Of a stretch of 64,000 nucleotides of DNA, positions 31,645-42,825 are shown piece by piece. The notes under the pieces were generated by a model. The model saw nothing but the letters and a program-made list of their open reading frames with translations, did no database searches and was not told the DNA's origin. The stretch is from Forficula auricularia (taxonomy: Eukaryota > Arthropoda > Insecta > Dermaptera > Forficulidae). Positions within the stretch are counted from its first letter, which is position 1. Each line of letters starts with the position of its first letter. Both the position numbers and the translations under genes were made by a program. The stretch lies in assembly GCA_024734495.1 (NCBI GenBank), contig JALMQS010000841.1, forward strand, positions 4,086,176-4,150,175, read 5' to 3'.

Positions 31645-32105
31645 ACTATACTCTATACAAGAATAAAGGATAGTTTGGTATATACCGGCCCACAAACATT
31701 AGTACTCTATTACACTACTTTTTTAGTTTTTTCTAAATATCTTGAAAATGACTTAACCAAATTTAATATTCTAATTAAGTACGTTGAGGACCACAAAAAA
31801 GTAAAAGTAAATTAGTAAAATTATATTTTATAGTACTTTACCCTATAGTAAGATAGTACTTTTTTAAATTCTTTAAAACTTATTCATTTGATCGGTTTAA
31901 TATAGCTCATCATAGTAACATCAAAAATGGAATGTAACGTTATTCCTCTAGTATTAGATAATAATTGTAATTTTTGTCTTTGAGTCAACAATGACTTCAA
32001 ATAGCAAGTGATATCTGATTAATAATAAAGAAATAAAGATATTAATATTTCAAATGAGTTGATAAAGTCTAGCAACGATCCGTTGTAGTTTATTTTTATT
32101 GTTTT
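31645..32105 (-). repeat. Family G copy 3, inverted, lacking most of the array
   Basis: Reads inverted from 'accggcccacaaacattagt' to 'ctagcaacgatccgttg', matching both ends of family G copy 1. Only a remnant of the palindrome unit ('aacatcaaaaatggaatg') remains between. Confidence 0.7.
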
Positions 32106-32911
32106 TATTAATTTATTAATAATTGACCAAAATTAAATATCGTAAATTAGGACGCGGTGGTATATTTTGTTTTATAAAAAGAGTCGACAAAGCTTCAATG
32201 TTTGGCAACTATTGATAAATAATCTAACAATAATAGCAAAAATTTTCAGAAACATGTTTAGATACTTTATACTTTGTATTTAAGTATGTATTAGGCTTAA
32301 AATAATCTATTTTCCAAATTGCACACACTTTAGCAAATCTAAGCCGCCCTAATTGGTTTGTAAATTTATACATCCTCTGAGTCATCGAAAGAGCAAGACA
32401 TACATTCAACCTTATTTTCAAGACTTCCTTTAATAAATTTCTATAAAGGATAATAAAGAAGAGTAATGGAACGTTTTTAATATTCCATTCCAATTTTCCT
32501 ACCCCTGACACCCCCCTCCCTCAAGTCTTTTCCACCCTTCAAGAAGAATTATATATTTTTTTCACATTTTGTGAAAATTAATTTATTAGTCCTAAATTGC
32601 ATTTTAATGAAGCTGAAGAAATTAAAAAAACGTATTATCCATCAAAAAAAATAAATTTTCATTTAAATCTAATTACAGTAGTTAAATGAAAATGATGAGA
32701 GTATGTTGAAGGAAATGAAAAGATGATGCTCGCCGTCTAGTTTTACATTCGAGACGATTTTTTATTTTTATTCATCTTCCAACAATTAGTACCATTTTTA
32801 TTCCCCACCCCCCCCTCCAACTGAATTCTTTTATTTTCTTTCAAGCTGCATTTAATCAAAATATTTTAATATAATTTTTTTCACTACTTATAATAAAAAA
32901 ATTAATAAATT
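32106..32911. other. AT-rich stretch, nothing recognised
   Basis: No gene recognised; a 95-codon open frame on the minus strand near 32224-32511 has no recognisable motif. Confidence 0.4.
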
Positions 32912-33889
32912 TTTAAAATTAAGGTTTTGTCTGTATATTGCTCCAAATTTCCACGTTTCAAGCAAAGTTATGAACGAAAACACCCTCAACAGAATTCCTG
33001 TCTGTCTATCTGTATGTCTGTATGTCTATCTGTATGTGGGTTCCTCGTAAAGTTGCTCACGATCCACGTAAAAACAGCTGAAGGGATTATTATGAAATTT
33101 CATATTTTCATCAGATGTCTTCTAACTTACGTTTTTAGCTATATAATGTTTTATATCAAAACAATATCAGATATTTTGACCCCAAAAGGGGGTTTGGGGG
33201 GCGCACGAATGAAAATTGTGAAATAACTCCTAAACTATTAACTCTACGGCAAATTTTATTATGAGTAAAGTTGTAGGGGGTGTGATTTCTGACAACTTTT
33301 GTTTAAAAATATTTCCCTTAAAAAAGGGGGGGGGGGGGGGGGGGTCAAAATATGAAAATTCTGCTCTTGGACCAAACTCACCAAATTTTGTATACATAAT
33401 CTGTAGGTCACTAGAAGGCTAGAAATGCAAAAACTGGGTGCGGAGGGTGGGTGCGGGGGTAGAATGGGGGTGGGGTGAAGAGTTAGGCGGAGTAGGGTGG
33501 GGTGTAGGGGTTGGTGCGGGGTGGAGTCCAGGGGCATAGCGGGGGTGGGGTCTAGGGGGCTAGGGGGGGTGTGGGGCGCAGGTTTGTAGGGCACGGGGTG
33601 GGGTCCGGGGTGGATGGGGTGCGGGGTCCGAGGTGAGTGGGGTGCGGGCGGGGGTTGGGAACGGGTGCATGGTGCGGGGGTGGGGGTGCTGGAGGGGTTT
33701 TGGGGTGAGGGGGGTTAGTGGGTTAGGGTGCGGAATGGAGTGTTGGGGTGGTGGGGTGTGGGTGCTGGGTGGGTTTTGGGGGGTGTGGTGGGTGGGAGTG
33801 GGGAGTGAGGGTGGGGTTCGAGGGCTGGGGTTCAGGGGGCGCGTCCCCTGACTAGCAAGAGGGCCGCCGAAGGCGGGCCTTGCAGCTAG
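32912..33889 (+). mobile_element. Family H2 element with G-rich body and CTAG hairpin end
   Basis: It starts with the same 'aaattaaggttttgtctgta' block as 5050-5180. It contains a family A2 fragment with a G run (33322-33430), then about 430 bp of extreme G-rich, C-poor sequence (33425-33850). It ends with a hairpin (ccgccgaaggcgg, about 33863-33875), 'gccttgcagctag' and T. The end is Helitron-like. The 5' region includes CTGT/ATGT repeats near 33000-33040. Frames in the G-rich part are low complexity. Confidence 0.6.
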
Positions 33890-34830
33890 TTTTTTTATAT
33901 AATATTATCTTTATAGTTTAAGGGAGTTGACCCCCTAAACGAATACAATCAGATTTTTTTAAACTTTGAAAATTGATAAATATTTATGAAAAAAAAATCC
34001 TTTAAAAATTTCATGAAATCTGAGCGCTATAATCAATTTATAAATTAACACATATCCTTATGGGACATTACTATATTTCGATTTATTGTGATCGAATTAT
34101 AAAAAAATTATATTTAATGACAATAAAAATCGGTTGAAATTTTAGGTACTCTCTCTTTAAGTATTGATGGAACAGTGTACAAAAATTCAAAGGGAATCGG
34201 CCGCTAGATTCCTCGATAAAAATTAATAAATTCAAGAATAATACAGGCTTAGTAGCTGGTTTAATTAATATGTTAAATACCTGGAGCCACCGAGGGATGC
34301 ACGGTAACTAAATTAAATAAAATACAAATATATATAGTAGACGATCCCTGGACCCTCCCCCCCCCCCGAAAACACGCACCTCGCCCCCATCACTGCACCC
34401 CTACTCCGCCCTACTCCGCACCAAGTTTTTACATTTCTAGCTTTCTAGTGGTCCACAGATTATGTGTATATAGGTATATAAATAAATTCCGTATATTTTT
34501 TTTTAATTAAATAAGAATTTATCGAGTTTTTTAATCAATTAAATAAATAATAATTTTATTGAAGCTATTTTTTACATGAAATAATGAATACATTGTATTT
34601 GAGGCTTAGATTTCGGAGATTACTTCCCCCTACCATCAACTGAACTTGATCTTCTAGCTTGCGATAATATTTTGAATAGGCGTTAAATAAATATGGGTGA
34701 ATTAAAAATAATTTCAAATCTAAAATTTTAAAACAAAAATACTAAAAATCTTGGGGGGGGGGGGGGGCAAAGTCCAGGGGGCCCAGCCCCTGGACAGTAA
34801 GATGACTGCCGAATGTTTGTTTCGAAATAA
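33890..34830. repeat. Mixed H, A2 and 276-unit fragments
   Basis: 34283-34315 matches the family H head. 34360-34460 is a C-rich tract ending in A2 sequence. 34550-34680 is a diverged inverted copy of the 276-bp unit ('catgaaataatgaatacatt', 'ttcggagattacttcc'). 34750-34815 has a G run and a degraded 'agtaagatgactgccgaatg' that resembles the H2 terminal hairpin. Confidence 0.5.
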
Positions 34831-36299
34831 ATATGTAAACTTATTTATATCATGCAGAAGACACCCTCTTAGATTTATTCCTTATAAATCAAAGCAAATA
34901 TAATATAACTATTCTAGCAGATCGATAACTTTCATTTATCATTCTTTATCAGCACGAAACGTTGAAAAAAACAATTGGGACATTTTCATCAATTTTCTAT
35001 TTTCAATTTGGAAATCTAAATCTGTCCACCTAAATTTTCAACAAGGAAAAAAGATTTTGTCTTTATTTCATTCCTAGAAAGACATCTTTATAATCGACTA
35101 ACTTCAAATACAAATTTGATTAGTATGGTCTGAAAGATTTTTAGCGACTATCCTTGGAGAAATTAGAAAATTACTAAAATTTTCCAGTGTTTTTCACAAT
35201 AGATTTTTACCATGAATGGACCATCCCAAAAAATTTTCCAAGATCATCAGTTTGACCACTAAACCTTAAACAAAATTTTTTATTTGTTAATTTACGATAT
35301 TTGAAAGGGTGCTTACCTTAATGTTTAAAAGGCGCTCAATGTCTATTCAGGAAGCTATTTCGTAGTCACTTTGAAAGGCGCTTAAGGATCATGATGTTTG
35401 GCAGCAGTGACATCAATATAACTATAAAAATAAAATAAAAACACTGTTAGAAGAAACCAAAGTTCTTCCGAATATTCAAAAAAAATAATAATACCTACTT
35501 ATAAAAACAGTGTATCTTTTAACAAAATCTTAAGACAAAAATTAGAGAATCATCATAAAATTATTGAATTTATTAAAGGTTGGTATCAAATGTAACATAA
35601 ATTGTCTTTAAGTAGACATTAATATAAATAAACACTTACTATAAAATTTTTAAGTCATTAATTCGTCAATTGACTAATAAATAAATAATTCAGCAGACGA
35701 GCATGACTTAAGTATTGAATCATTCAAAGAATTTAATTTGATTAATTTAGCAAGGAGTTAGGTACTTGGAAATGAGTCACAGACAAATAAACTTGTGTTA
35801 GACAATAATATTTACTTTGAATATCCATTTGTTTTCGTTTGAAATTTCAAAGAAATAAGATTGACGGTGGGTTTAGATTGCAAAGAGCTTTGAAGCGAAA
35901 TTATTTAATCTATTCACCATCAATTCATCAATTAAATCAATTAATTATTTAAAAAATAATTTATTTTACATATCTAAATGTTACTCTTACTTAATTATGT
36001 TTATCTATATTTATTTTCGAAAATCAGAGGCGCTAGTTAAAGTGTAAGTAAATGTATTCTTCTTAAGGGAGAATAGATGTTGTTCCTAATTCTCTATATC
36101 TTAAAGAGATGTCACACCAATCGTAATTTTTGCCAATAAAATGAGTGTAAGGAAATATGATTTTTCACTGGAAACAAAATTTTAAGAATCCCTGAACCTA
36201 AAATATTTATTTACAATATACACTTAAATGGGAGATAAATTTAACCTAATTTATCGAACCGAGAATTTACCACTGCTCGAATCCCCTATAAACTTAGTA
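34831..36299. other. Unique AT-rich stretch
   Basis: Nearly 1.5 kb without recognisable repeat or gene. 'cagcacgaaacgttg' at 34951 resembles a hammerhead 3' half, with no box upstream. Confidence 0.4.
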
Positions 36300-36467
36300 A
36301 ATTGGATATTGGATTGTATCTAACTGTCTGAGCTTTGGCTCGTGATCACGGCTTCTTTCCTTCTACTCTGTTCTTTTCGCGATGGAGGGGCCAGCCCATA
36401 CAGACCTTTAGGGGATGGACCTTCTGGTGTATCTCCTTCTCACATCAATATCATAAAAAAAAAAAAA
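36300..36467 (+). pseudogene. Poly(A)-tailed insertion, possible LINE 3' end
   Basis: A GC-richer segment with an open frame ('SFRDGGASPYRPLGDGPSGV', then 'SPSHIN') runs directly into an A run at about 36456-36467. The abrupt composition change and terminal A run suggest a retroposed 3' end, but I do not recognise the family. Confidence 0.35.
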
Positions 36468-36990
36468 ACGGGAGCTACATTTCGAAAAGTATTACAGAGG
36501 TTAAAATTTAGAGTGGTCTTTGTCGAAAACGTGCTCTTTCGTGTTCAAAATGGGAAAAAATCGAAAAAAGTGTGAGTTGTTGGGATTTGCCGAAACAGAA
36601 AAAATACGCCAATTTTCAACTAGCTCTTGAGCCCGAACGGTTGGTCGGAGAAAAAAACTTAAAATATTAAATTTGTAGGAAATTTTATGAACTTTCATTT
36701 TGAATAGAAAAGTTATTTACGAAAAGTTGATAGTTTTCGAGATATAAGCAAAAATCCGCCAAAAAAATGAGAATTTTTACATTTTTTTTTTTTATTTTTG
36801 ACAATGTTCCGTCACAAAATTTTGTTAGAAAATCTTAGAATCGTATTCAACACACCCAAAATCATAATGGGTCGATGAAATTCCAACTACCACAAAACTT
36901 TCCTGGTAAAAACATAATTTAACTGGACAATTTGTTTAATAAAAAAATTCCTACTAAATATTTTGCTTTGTGGATTGACCATCCGCGTAG
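36468..36990 (+). repeat. Family C repeat, long copy
   Basis: Contains 'gtggtctttgtcgaaaacg', 'aacggttggtcggagaaaaa', 'tatttacgaaaagttgatag', 'tttttgacaatgttccgtca' and 'aatttaactggacaatttg'. It shows the fuller 5' part shared with 59870-60370. Confidence 0.75.
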
Positions 36991-37089
36991 TTGGGTACCC
37001 ATATTTTATCAAATATTATATAATGCAAACTTTAAATAGAACAAGTACAGAGTTTTACTTTCTTTTTTCTAACTATTCAAAATAAGATG

Positions 37090-37790
37090 ACGTGTTATAA
37101 TGTGGCCATCCACTTGACTTTACCATACAACCTGGCCCCTCACTTATATTTAATATTTAATAAAATTATTTATAATCATGTAGGAGAGGGAGGTTAGTTT
37201 TTCCGTTTTTAGACTGCTGGCGCCCACTGATTATGTATACAAAATTTGGTTGAGTTTGGTACAAGGGCCTAGATTTTCATTTTTTGACCCCCCTCCATTT
37301 TGGACGGTTAGTTTTTGCATTTTTAGACTTCTTGGGTCATACTGATTATGTATACAAAATTTGGTTGAGTTTGCTCAAACGGCCTAGATTTTTAAGTAAT
37401 TTTTAACCCCCCTCCACCCCCCCTTAATTTTGGGTCGATATGCATCAAAATCTAATCACCTCTTAATCTCAATAGACAAAAACTCTCTGTGAAATTTGGT
37501 TTCGATATTCACACAGTTTTTGAGCTAGCTGGTCCCCAAAAATTTGGTAACGCACAGACTAACATACTAACTGACATTTTGACAAAACAATTATTACCTC
37601 GAAAATATAATTTTTTCGATGTTCACTTATTAGGGCTTTTTTGTAAAGCGAAATGCCATGGTTTTGTTCAATTTTTGTAATCAAAATAGTTTCAGCCATT
37701 TTTGAGATATTTCGAAAAAAAGAAGGACAAAAACCACTTTTTTCATGCACGAGTACAATACTTGGCCATACCCTGTATTGTAAAGTAAAA
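37090..37790 (+). mobile_element. Family A element, plus
   Basis: Complete from 'gtgttataatgtggccatcc' to 'taccctgtattgtaaagt'. The terminal inverted repeat is intact and C runs are present at the usual places. Confidence 0.8.
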
Positions 37791-38526
37791 ATATTTTAAC
37801 CTTTCTTTGAATTTTTTGAATTATTTAAATGGATTTTCATTCAAGCAGGAATTTTGATAGAATAAAATCCATTGGGCGAAAATATTATTTTTTTTTCAAT
37901 TCTCCGCACCGGAAGAGCGAAGCCCCTATATTCTATTTCTTGGAATGAATATGTATAGATTCAATATACCGAAGGACTTATTGAAAAAGGCGCAAAAAGA
38001 GGATAGAGATTGGCAAATCAATGATCAGCTCTATAATGGCTGCACCCTCCGGCTGGTTTCCCAGTGCCACCCACAACCCACCCAGACCCTCGCTCCTCCG
38101 AACTCCAAAGAGGAGGATGCCGTCGCTTTTATGTATTGATCGTGGAGTTGGCCGACCCGCAGCCAAAACAGCGAACCTGCAAACTGCAAATGCTAAACGG
38201 AAGCTGAAGAGGCTGCGGTCGGTCACTCGTTGCGGGGCTTATTGCCAAATAATTACTAATCTAATTTTAAATTACATTAGCCCCATTAATCGAGGAGTTT
38301 TTAATAGATCCCTCAATTTTAGGTCAGTTTACAAAGTACCTACTTCGCCCGATTATTTCAGCAATTAGAATAAAATGAAAATTCTTATTAATAACACTGG
38401 TCATCATTGGTTTTGTTGCAAAAATAATTTCGAGAAATTTTTATCCAACAATTTATGAAACAATGAATGATTTTGGAATATTGGCTCTAGTTTTTTTTCC
38501 TTCATTTTCTTATTACACTATAAATA
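37791..38526. other. Stretch with GC-rich core and overlapping open frames
   Basis: 37945-38240 is much richer in GC than its flanks and has open frames on both strands. Plus-strand frames read 'RFNIPKDLLKKAQKEDRDWQ' from 37945 and 'MAAPSGWFPSATHNPPRPSL' near 38037. I do not recognise either. It could be a host exon or promoter or a GC-rich transposon fragment. I cannot decide from sequence. Confidence 0.25.
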
Positions 38527-39090
38527 AGCTGACGTGTTCTGATGTGGCCATCCACTTGACTTTACCATACAACCTGGCCCCTAAAATTATTTATAATCAT
38601 GTAGTGGGGGGGGGGTTAGTTTTTGCATTTTTAGACTTCTGGGGGTCCACTGATTATGTATACAAAATTTGGTTGGGTTTGCTCAATTGCCCTAGATTTT
38701 TTATTTTTAACCGTCCACCCCCCTTAATTTTGGGTCGATATGCACCAAAATCTAATCAGCTCTTAATCTCAATGGACCAAAACTAAGTGTGAAATTTGGT
38801 TTCGATATTCAAACTAGTTTTTGAGCTAGTTCGTACACAAAAATTAACTAACGGACAACCAGACAGACTAACAGAGATTTTGACAAAACAATTATTATCT
38901 CAAAAAATATAATTTTTTCGATGTTCACTTATTTGAGCTTTTTTGTAGAGCGAAATGCCCTAATTTCGCTCAATTTTTTTAATCAAAATAGTTTCAGCAA
39001 TTTTTGAGATATTTCGAAAAAAAGAAGGAAAAAACCACTTTTTTCATGCACGATTACAATATTTGACCATACCCTTTATGGTAAAGTAAA
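38527..39090 (+). mobile_element. Family A element, plus, short variant
   Basis: Complete ends ('aagctgacgtgttctgatgt' and 'taccctttatggtaaagt'). It lacks the second 'gtatacaaaatttgg' block, making it about 560 bp. Confidence 0.8.
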
Positions 39091-39159
39091 AGCAGTAAAT
39101 ATGAAAAAGAAAAAGAATGTATTCAGTACTTTCCTGTATATATTCGTAAGTGTGTACTT

Positions 39160-39316
39160 GAAATTCGAGGAATTAAGTGTTCACCGTGTTTGGAATTATC
39201 CGGAATTATTTTGGAATTCATTAGATAATGCCCCTTCATCTATTATCTTATACTTGAAAATGAAAGTGGAAAAAGATGTACACGATATTAGGTCGCGGTT
39301 CACCTCTCGATGAAAT
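39160..39316 (-). mobile_element. Family E MITE
   Basis: Inverted orientation from about 'cgaggaattaagtgttcac' to 'gcggttcacctctcg'. The flanking octamers 'ttgaaatt' and 'atgaaatt' match at 7 of 8 positions, consistent with an 8-bp target duplication. Confidence 0.7.
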
Positions 39317-40642
39317 TATAGAAATCCGCAGAGATACACTGGGCAACAAATTTTTTTTTTTTTTTTGTTGAGCTGTGTAATTTTTTCGATTCTACTATTT
39401 AAATTAACTAAACCTAATCTAATATTTTTTAGGTACATATCAATAAAATTTATTTAATTAGTCGATTAAGATTTTAGTTGTGTTTCGCATAATATTTCAC
39501 ACTCTACAATGTGATTTTCCTAAAACAAAAATATTAATTAACCATGATGCAAATCGGTAATTGTTTGATGTTCCATTTCATGTTAGAAGAGCTCATACGC
39601 TCTGAGCTAAACCCAAGTGCCAATTTGATATTCAATCAATTGGCCTGACCCGGCATGACCCTAAAATTTTAAATCCTTCTAACATATAAAAGTATGCACA
39701 GCTAGAAAATTTCACTCGCGTTAGATCGAATGCAAAATTGTGTTGGCAAATAAATGTAATTTATTCATAATTTCAAATATATATAGCCATGTTTTGAATT
39801 ATCCCTTGATTTGGAATTATAAGTACTGCTAAATACTCTTGTAATATATATCAAAATGATTTAAGATCAAGCCATCTGACCAAATACCCGGATAGCAAGT
39901 TGATATTTGGGTTCAACCCTGAGGAGACCAGCTCTTCTGACATGAAATGAAACATGGAATAATTACCTTCATATACCATGGTTTTTTAAATGATTTTTCT
40001 AAAAATGATTTCATATTAATACCAAGTAGAAAATCTTCATACACGGTACTGAACAGTTCCCTTATTTATTCATACTAGGATATTTTATGGTAAAAATTTG
40101 AAAAAGATCTTGAGAAACACTTTCGAGAAAATTTATAAAAAAAAATATTTTTTGAAAATTGAAAAACTTGCCTGTTTATATTGATATAAGTATATTAACA
40201 TTCATTAATTTTTTTTTAGATTTTGTTTTTTAAAAGATAATATATACCTATCAAAAAAATTTCAAATTATTCATTATTCTGTTCCCCGGGTGGAAACTAT
40301 TGCCAAAACAAAAAAATTTACGGACACGCCTTAATAGATGAACGCTACAATGAAAAATGTTCCAAAAAATAAATCAATATGATATCTCGGAGGCTGCCTG
40401 CCTGGTGCATGATTGGCAGAGAATCAGCTCCACAAACATCGAACTAAGTTTTCCTCATTTCACTTAATTCAATATACTATTTATAAAAAGGCCAAATTTT
40501 TATCATAATAAACCCACTAAGACAAAATTTTCAAAATAACTTGTACTCCAAACGTCAAACCCCCCCCCCCAAATATCCTTGTGATTTTAAGTAAATGCAA
40601 ACTTATTCAAACTTTTGGGTGCGGTCATTGATTGAGACGTGG
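39317..40642. other. AT-rich stretch, nothing recognised
   Basis: Over 1.3 kb with no gene. A possible inverted relationship exists between about 39580-39660 ('agaagagctcatacgct') and 39890-39950 ('gaccagctcttctgacatg'), both next to 'gttgatatttgg' or its complement. Confidence 0.4.
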
Positions 40643-40972
40643 GATGAACCGCGACCTAATATGCTGTACACCTACTTCCACTTGTACTTCCAAATATTTC
40701 CAAGTACTTCCAAATATGTCCAAGTAATTACAAATATTTCCAAGTAATTCCAAATATTTCCAAGTACTTCCAAATATTTCCAAGCACTTTCAAATATTTC
40801 CAAGTAGTTCCAAAGATTCCCAAGTACTTCCAAATGTTTCCAAGTACTTTCAAATATTTCGAAGTACTTCCAAATATGTCCAAGTACTTCCAAATATTTC
40901 CAAGTACTTCCAAAATACTTCCAAAGAGGTGTACACATATTTCCAATCGCGGATCACCCCTCGGATTAAGAG
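40643..40972 (+). mobile_element. Family E MITE with internal minisatellite
   Basis: Ends 'gggatgaaccgcgacctaat' and 'aatcgcggatcacccctcg' are family E. The interior (about 40680-40920) is replaced by about 12 repeats of a 19-mer close to 'ttccaagtacttccaaata'. Open frames here (repeats of W-K-Y-L-E-V-L-G) are translations of the minisatellite. Confidence 0.8.
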
Positions 40973-41084
40973 ATGTTTTAAATTTTATTTTTCGTTGTTT
41001 TGTGGAAAATATAGTACTAATTAAAGGAATCGTAGGGAGTTGGACTTGACTTTTAATTAAATATAAAGTTTTTTATTTAAATAG

Positions 41085-41126
41085 GCCAAGCGTTTTGTTG
41101 CTGGTTCGCAACTTCGTCAGTGGCTC
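41085..41126 (-). ncRNA. Hammerhead-like motif, damaged
   Basis: Minus strand: CUGACGA (rc 41114-41120), an extra A, stem II GUUGC-GAACCA-GCAAC, then AAAACGCU in place of GAAACGUU. G12 is mutated and the cleavage triplet lost, so this copy should be inactive. Confidence 0.4.
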
Positions 41127-41344
41127 ATTTATTAAACTTATTAGTCTGGGGTTTTGACTAAGAGAAAAACCATTTTCAAAAAGTATCCCTCCAAATCACT
41201 CAAATTTATCAAATAATATAAAACATAAACCATTTAAAACAATGTAATTGTTTCCCGTTAAAATAATTAAAACAATCAAATTGAACAAAGAATTTCTTGT
41301 TTTTTTCTTAGTCAAAACCCCAGACAAATAAGTTTAATAAATGA

Positions 41345-41384
41345 GCCACTGAAGAAGTTGCGAAGCAGCAATGAAAGGTTTGGC
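41345..41384 (+). ncRNA. Hammerhead-like motif, intact core
   Basis: Stem I GCCA (41345-41348) pairs UGGC (41381-41384). CUGAAGA is at 41349-41355, then an extra A, and stem II GUUGC (41357-41361) with GCAAU (41368-41372). GAAA is at 41373-41376, followed by G-GUU. All core residues are present. Confidence 0.55.
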
Positions 41385-41397
41385 CTATTTAAATAAA

Positions 41398-41905
41398 TAA
41401 GATGGTGTGTTCTGATGTAGCCATCCAATTGACTTTATCTAACAACCTGGCCCCTCACTTATATTTAATATTGAATAAAATTATTTATAATTTTGTAGGG
41501 GGGGGGGTTAGTTTTTGCATTTTTAGACTTCTGGGGTTCCACTGATTGTGTATACAAAATTCGATTGAGTTTGCTCAAATGGCGTAGATTTTTAATTTTT
41601 ATTCTCCCCTCTACCCCCCTTAATTTTGAGTCGATATGCCCCAAAATCTAATCAGCTCTTGATCTCAATTGACCAAAACTAGGTCTGAAATTTGGTTTCG
41701 ATATTCATACTAGTTTTTGAGCTAGCTCGTCCACAAAAATTTGGTAACTCACAGACTAACTAACAGACTAACAGACAGAATAACAACCAGACTATGGTAA
41801 TTAACAGACATTTTGACAAAACAATTATTATCTCGAAAAATGTAATTTTTTCGATGTTCACCTATTAGGGCATTTTTGTAGAGCGAAATGCCATGGTTTC
41901 GATTA
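41398..41905 (+). mobile_element. Family A element, right-truncated
   Basis: Left end 'gtgttctgatgtagccatcc' present. The element proceeds to 'gaaatgccatggtttcg' and stops, lacking the last 100 bp or so including the right inverted end. Confidence 0.75.
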
Positions 41906-42269
41906 GAATCAACTTCTAATCTGAAACATACATGTATTCTAACTAGGATTATGTGCCACATTTCTTGTCATAGAAGTCTGCAGGAAAAGATAAACGAAGT
42001 ACCTATTTGTCCCTTCCTCCGGGATGGAGTAATAAATGTTCATTAATGTTGTGAACAGCGACAAATTCGTTTACTCTGAGTGTCGAGTATATTTAGGTAT
42101 ATAATCTACTTGGGAAAAATGATCCAAAAATATATAAATAAAAATTGATGTAATTATTTGTTTTCAAGCTTGGTTGGAAAATGTTCTGCGGGCGCCAATA
42201 GTTAACTGTTATAATATTCTTCCGGCTTTAAGAAGATGGATAGTGTCATTATGTAATTAATAAAGTAAA
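41906..42269. other. AT-rich stretch, nothing recognised
   Basis: No gene recognised. Confidence 0.4.
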
Positions 42270-42361
42270 TACAATTTTGAAAAACTTTAGAAACTTTTTA
42301 AAATTTAAAATATATAATACCAGAAAGGTTTCACAAAAATAAAAGATAAGATGCTTGTTTA

Positions 42362-42412
42362 GCACGACTCTATATATATTTCGGGGCATAAGCCCATCTT
42401 AAGGAGTTCACA
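42362..42412 (-). ncRNA. Hammerhead-like motif, one core change
   Basis: Minus strand: CUUAAGA (G5 replaced by U; rc 42397-42403), stem II GGGC-UUAU-GCCC, GAAA, UAUAUAUA, GAGU pairing ACUC as stem I. Loss of G5 should abolish activity. Confidence 0.4.
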
Positions 42413-42478
42413 GAGGAAACTGAATACAAAAATACATAAATGCTTTACAAGTATTTTTGTATTCAGTTTCCTCTGTGA

Positions 42479-42522
42479 ACTCCTGAAGATGGGCTTATAC
42501 CCCGAAATATATATAGATGAGT
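42479..42522 (+). ncRNA. Hammerhead-like motif, intact boxes
   Basis: Stem I ACUC (42479-42482) pairs GAGU (42519-42522). CUGAAGA is at 42483-42489, stem II GGG (42491-42493) pairs CCC, and GAAA is at 42504-42507, followed by UAUAUAUA. Bases before stem I read GAU and not an NUH triplet, so cleavage is doubtful here. Confidence 0.45.
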
Positions 42523-42825
42523 CGTGCTAAACAAGCATCTTATCTTTTATTTTTTGTGAAACCTACCTAGTACATTAAATTTTAACAAGTGTCTAAAATT
42601 TTTCAAAATTTTCTTTTTTTTATTTAAAATGTTTCACCAAGAACCCACACCATACTCCCTTAACATAAAAATAATTTTTATAAAAAAAAAAAAAAAAAAA
42701 ACTAGAGCCAATATTCCAAAATCATTCATAGTTTCATAAATTGTTGCCATAAAATTACTCGAAATTATTTATATCAAAGGCAACAAAACCACTGATGACC
42801 AGTGTTATTAATAAGAATTCTCATT

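Larger units (their letters stand above)
41066..41397. mobile_element. Hammerhead-armed palindromic element 7
   Basis: Inverted arms at about 41073-41165 and 41298-41397 share 'ataggccaagcg'/'ggtttggcctat', 'tggctcatttattaaactta' and 'gtctggggttttgacta' or complements. Each arm carries a hammerhead-like motif. The element sits immediately left of a family A copy. A target duplication could not be resolved. Confidence 0.65.
42270..42665. mobile_element. Hammerhead-armed palindromic element 6
   Basis: Inverted arms at about 42270-42437 and 42442-42620, well conserved inside ('cagaggaaactgaatacaaa') and diverged outside. A unique tail (42621-42662, 'atgtttcaccaagaaccc' onward) is shared, inverted, with the element at 30617-30806. 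The target duplication is not clear. Confidence 0.7.

Noticed and set aside
33633..33851. 72-codon glycine/tryptophan-rich frame and the opposite proline-rich frame
   Set aside because: Both are translations of the G-rich tract.
40672..40946. 88- and 72-codon frames with a repeating W-K-Y-L-E-V-L-G pattern
   Set aside because: The period equals the 19-bp minisatellite read in three frames; a protein repeat would need the same nucleotide regularity, and the inverted copy at 50348 gives the same pattern in other frames.
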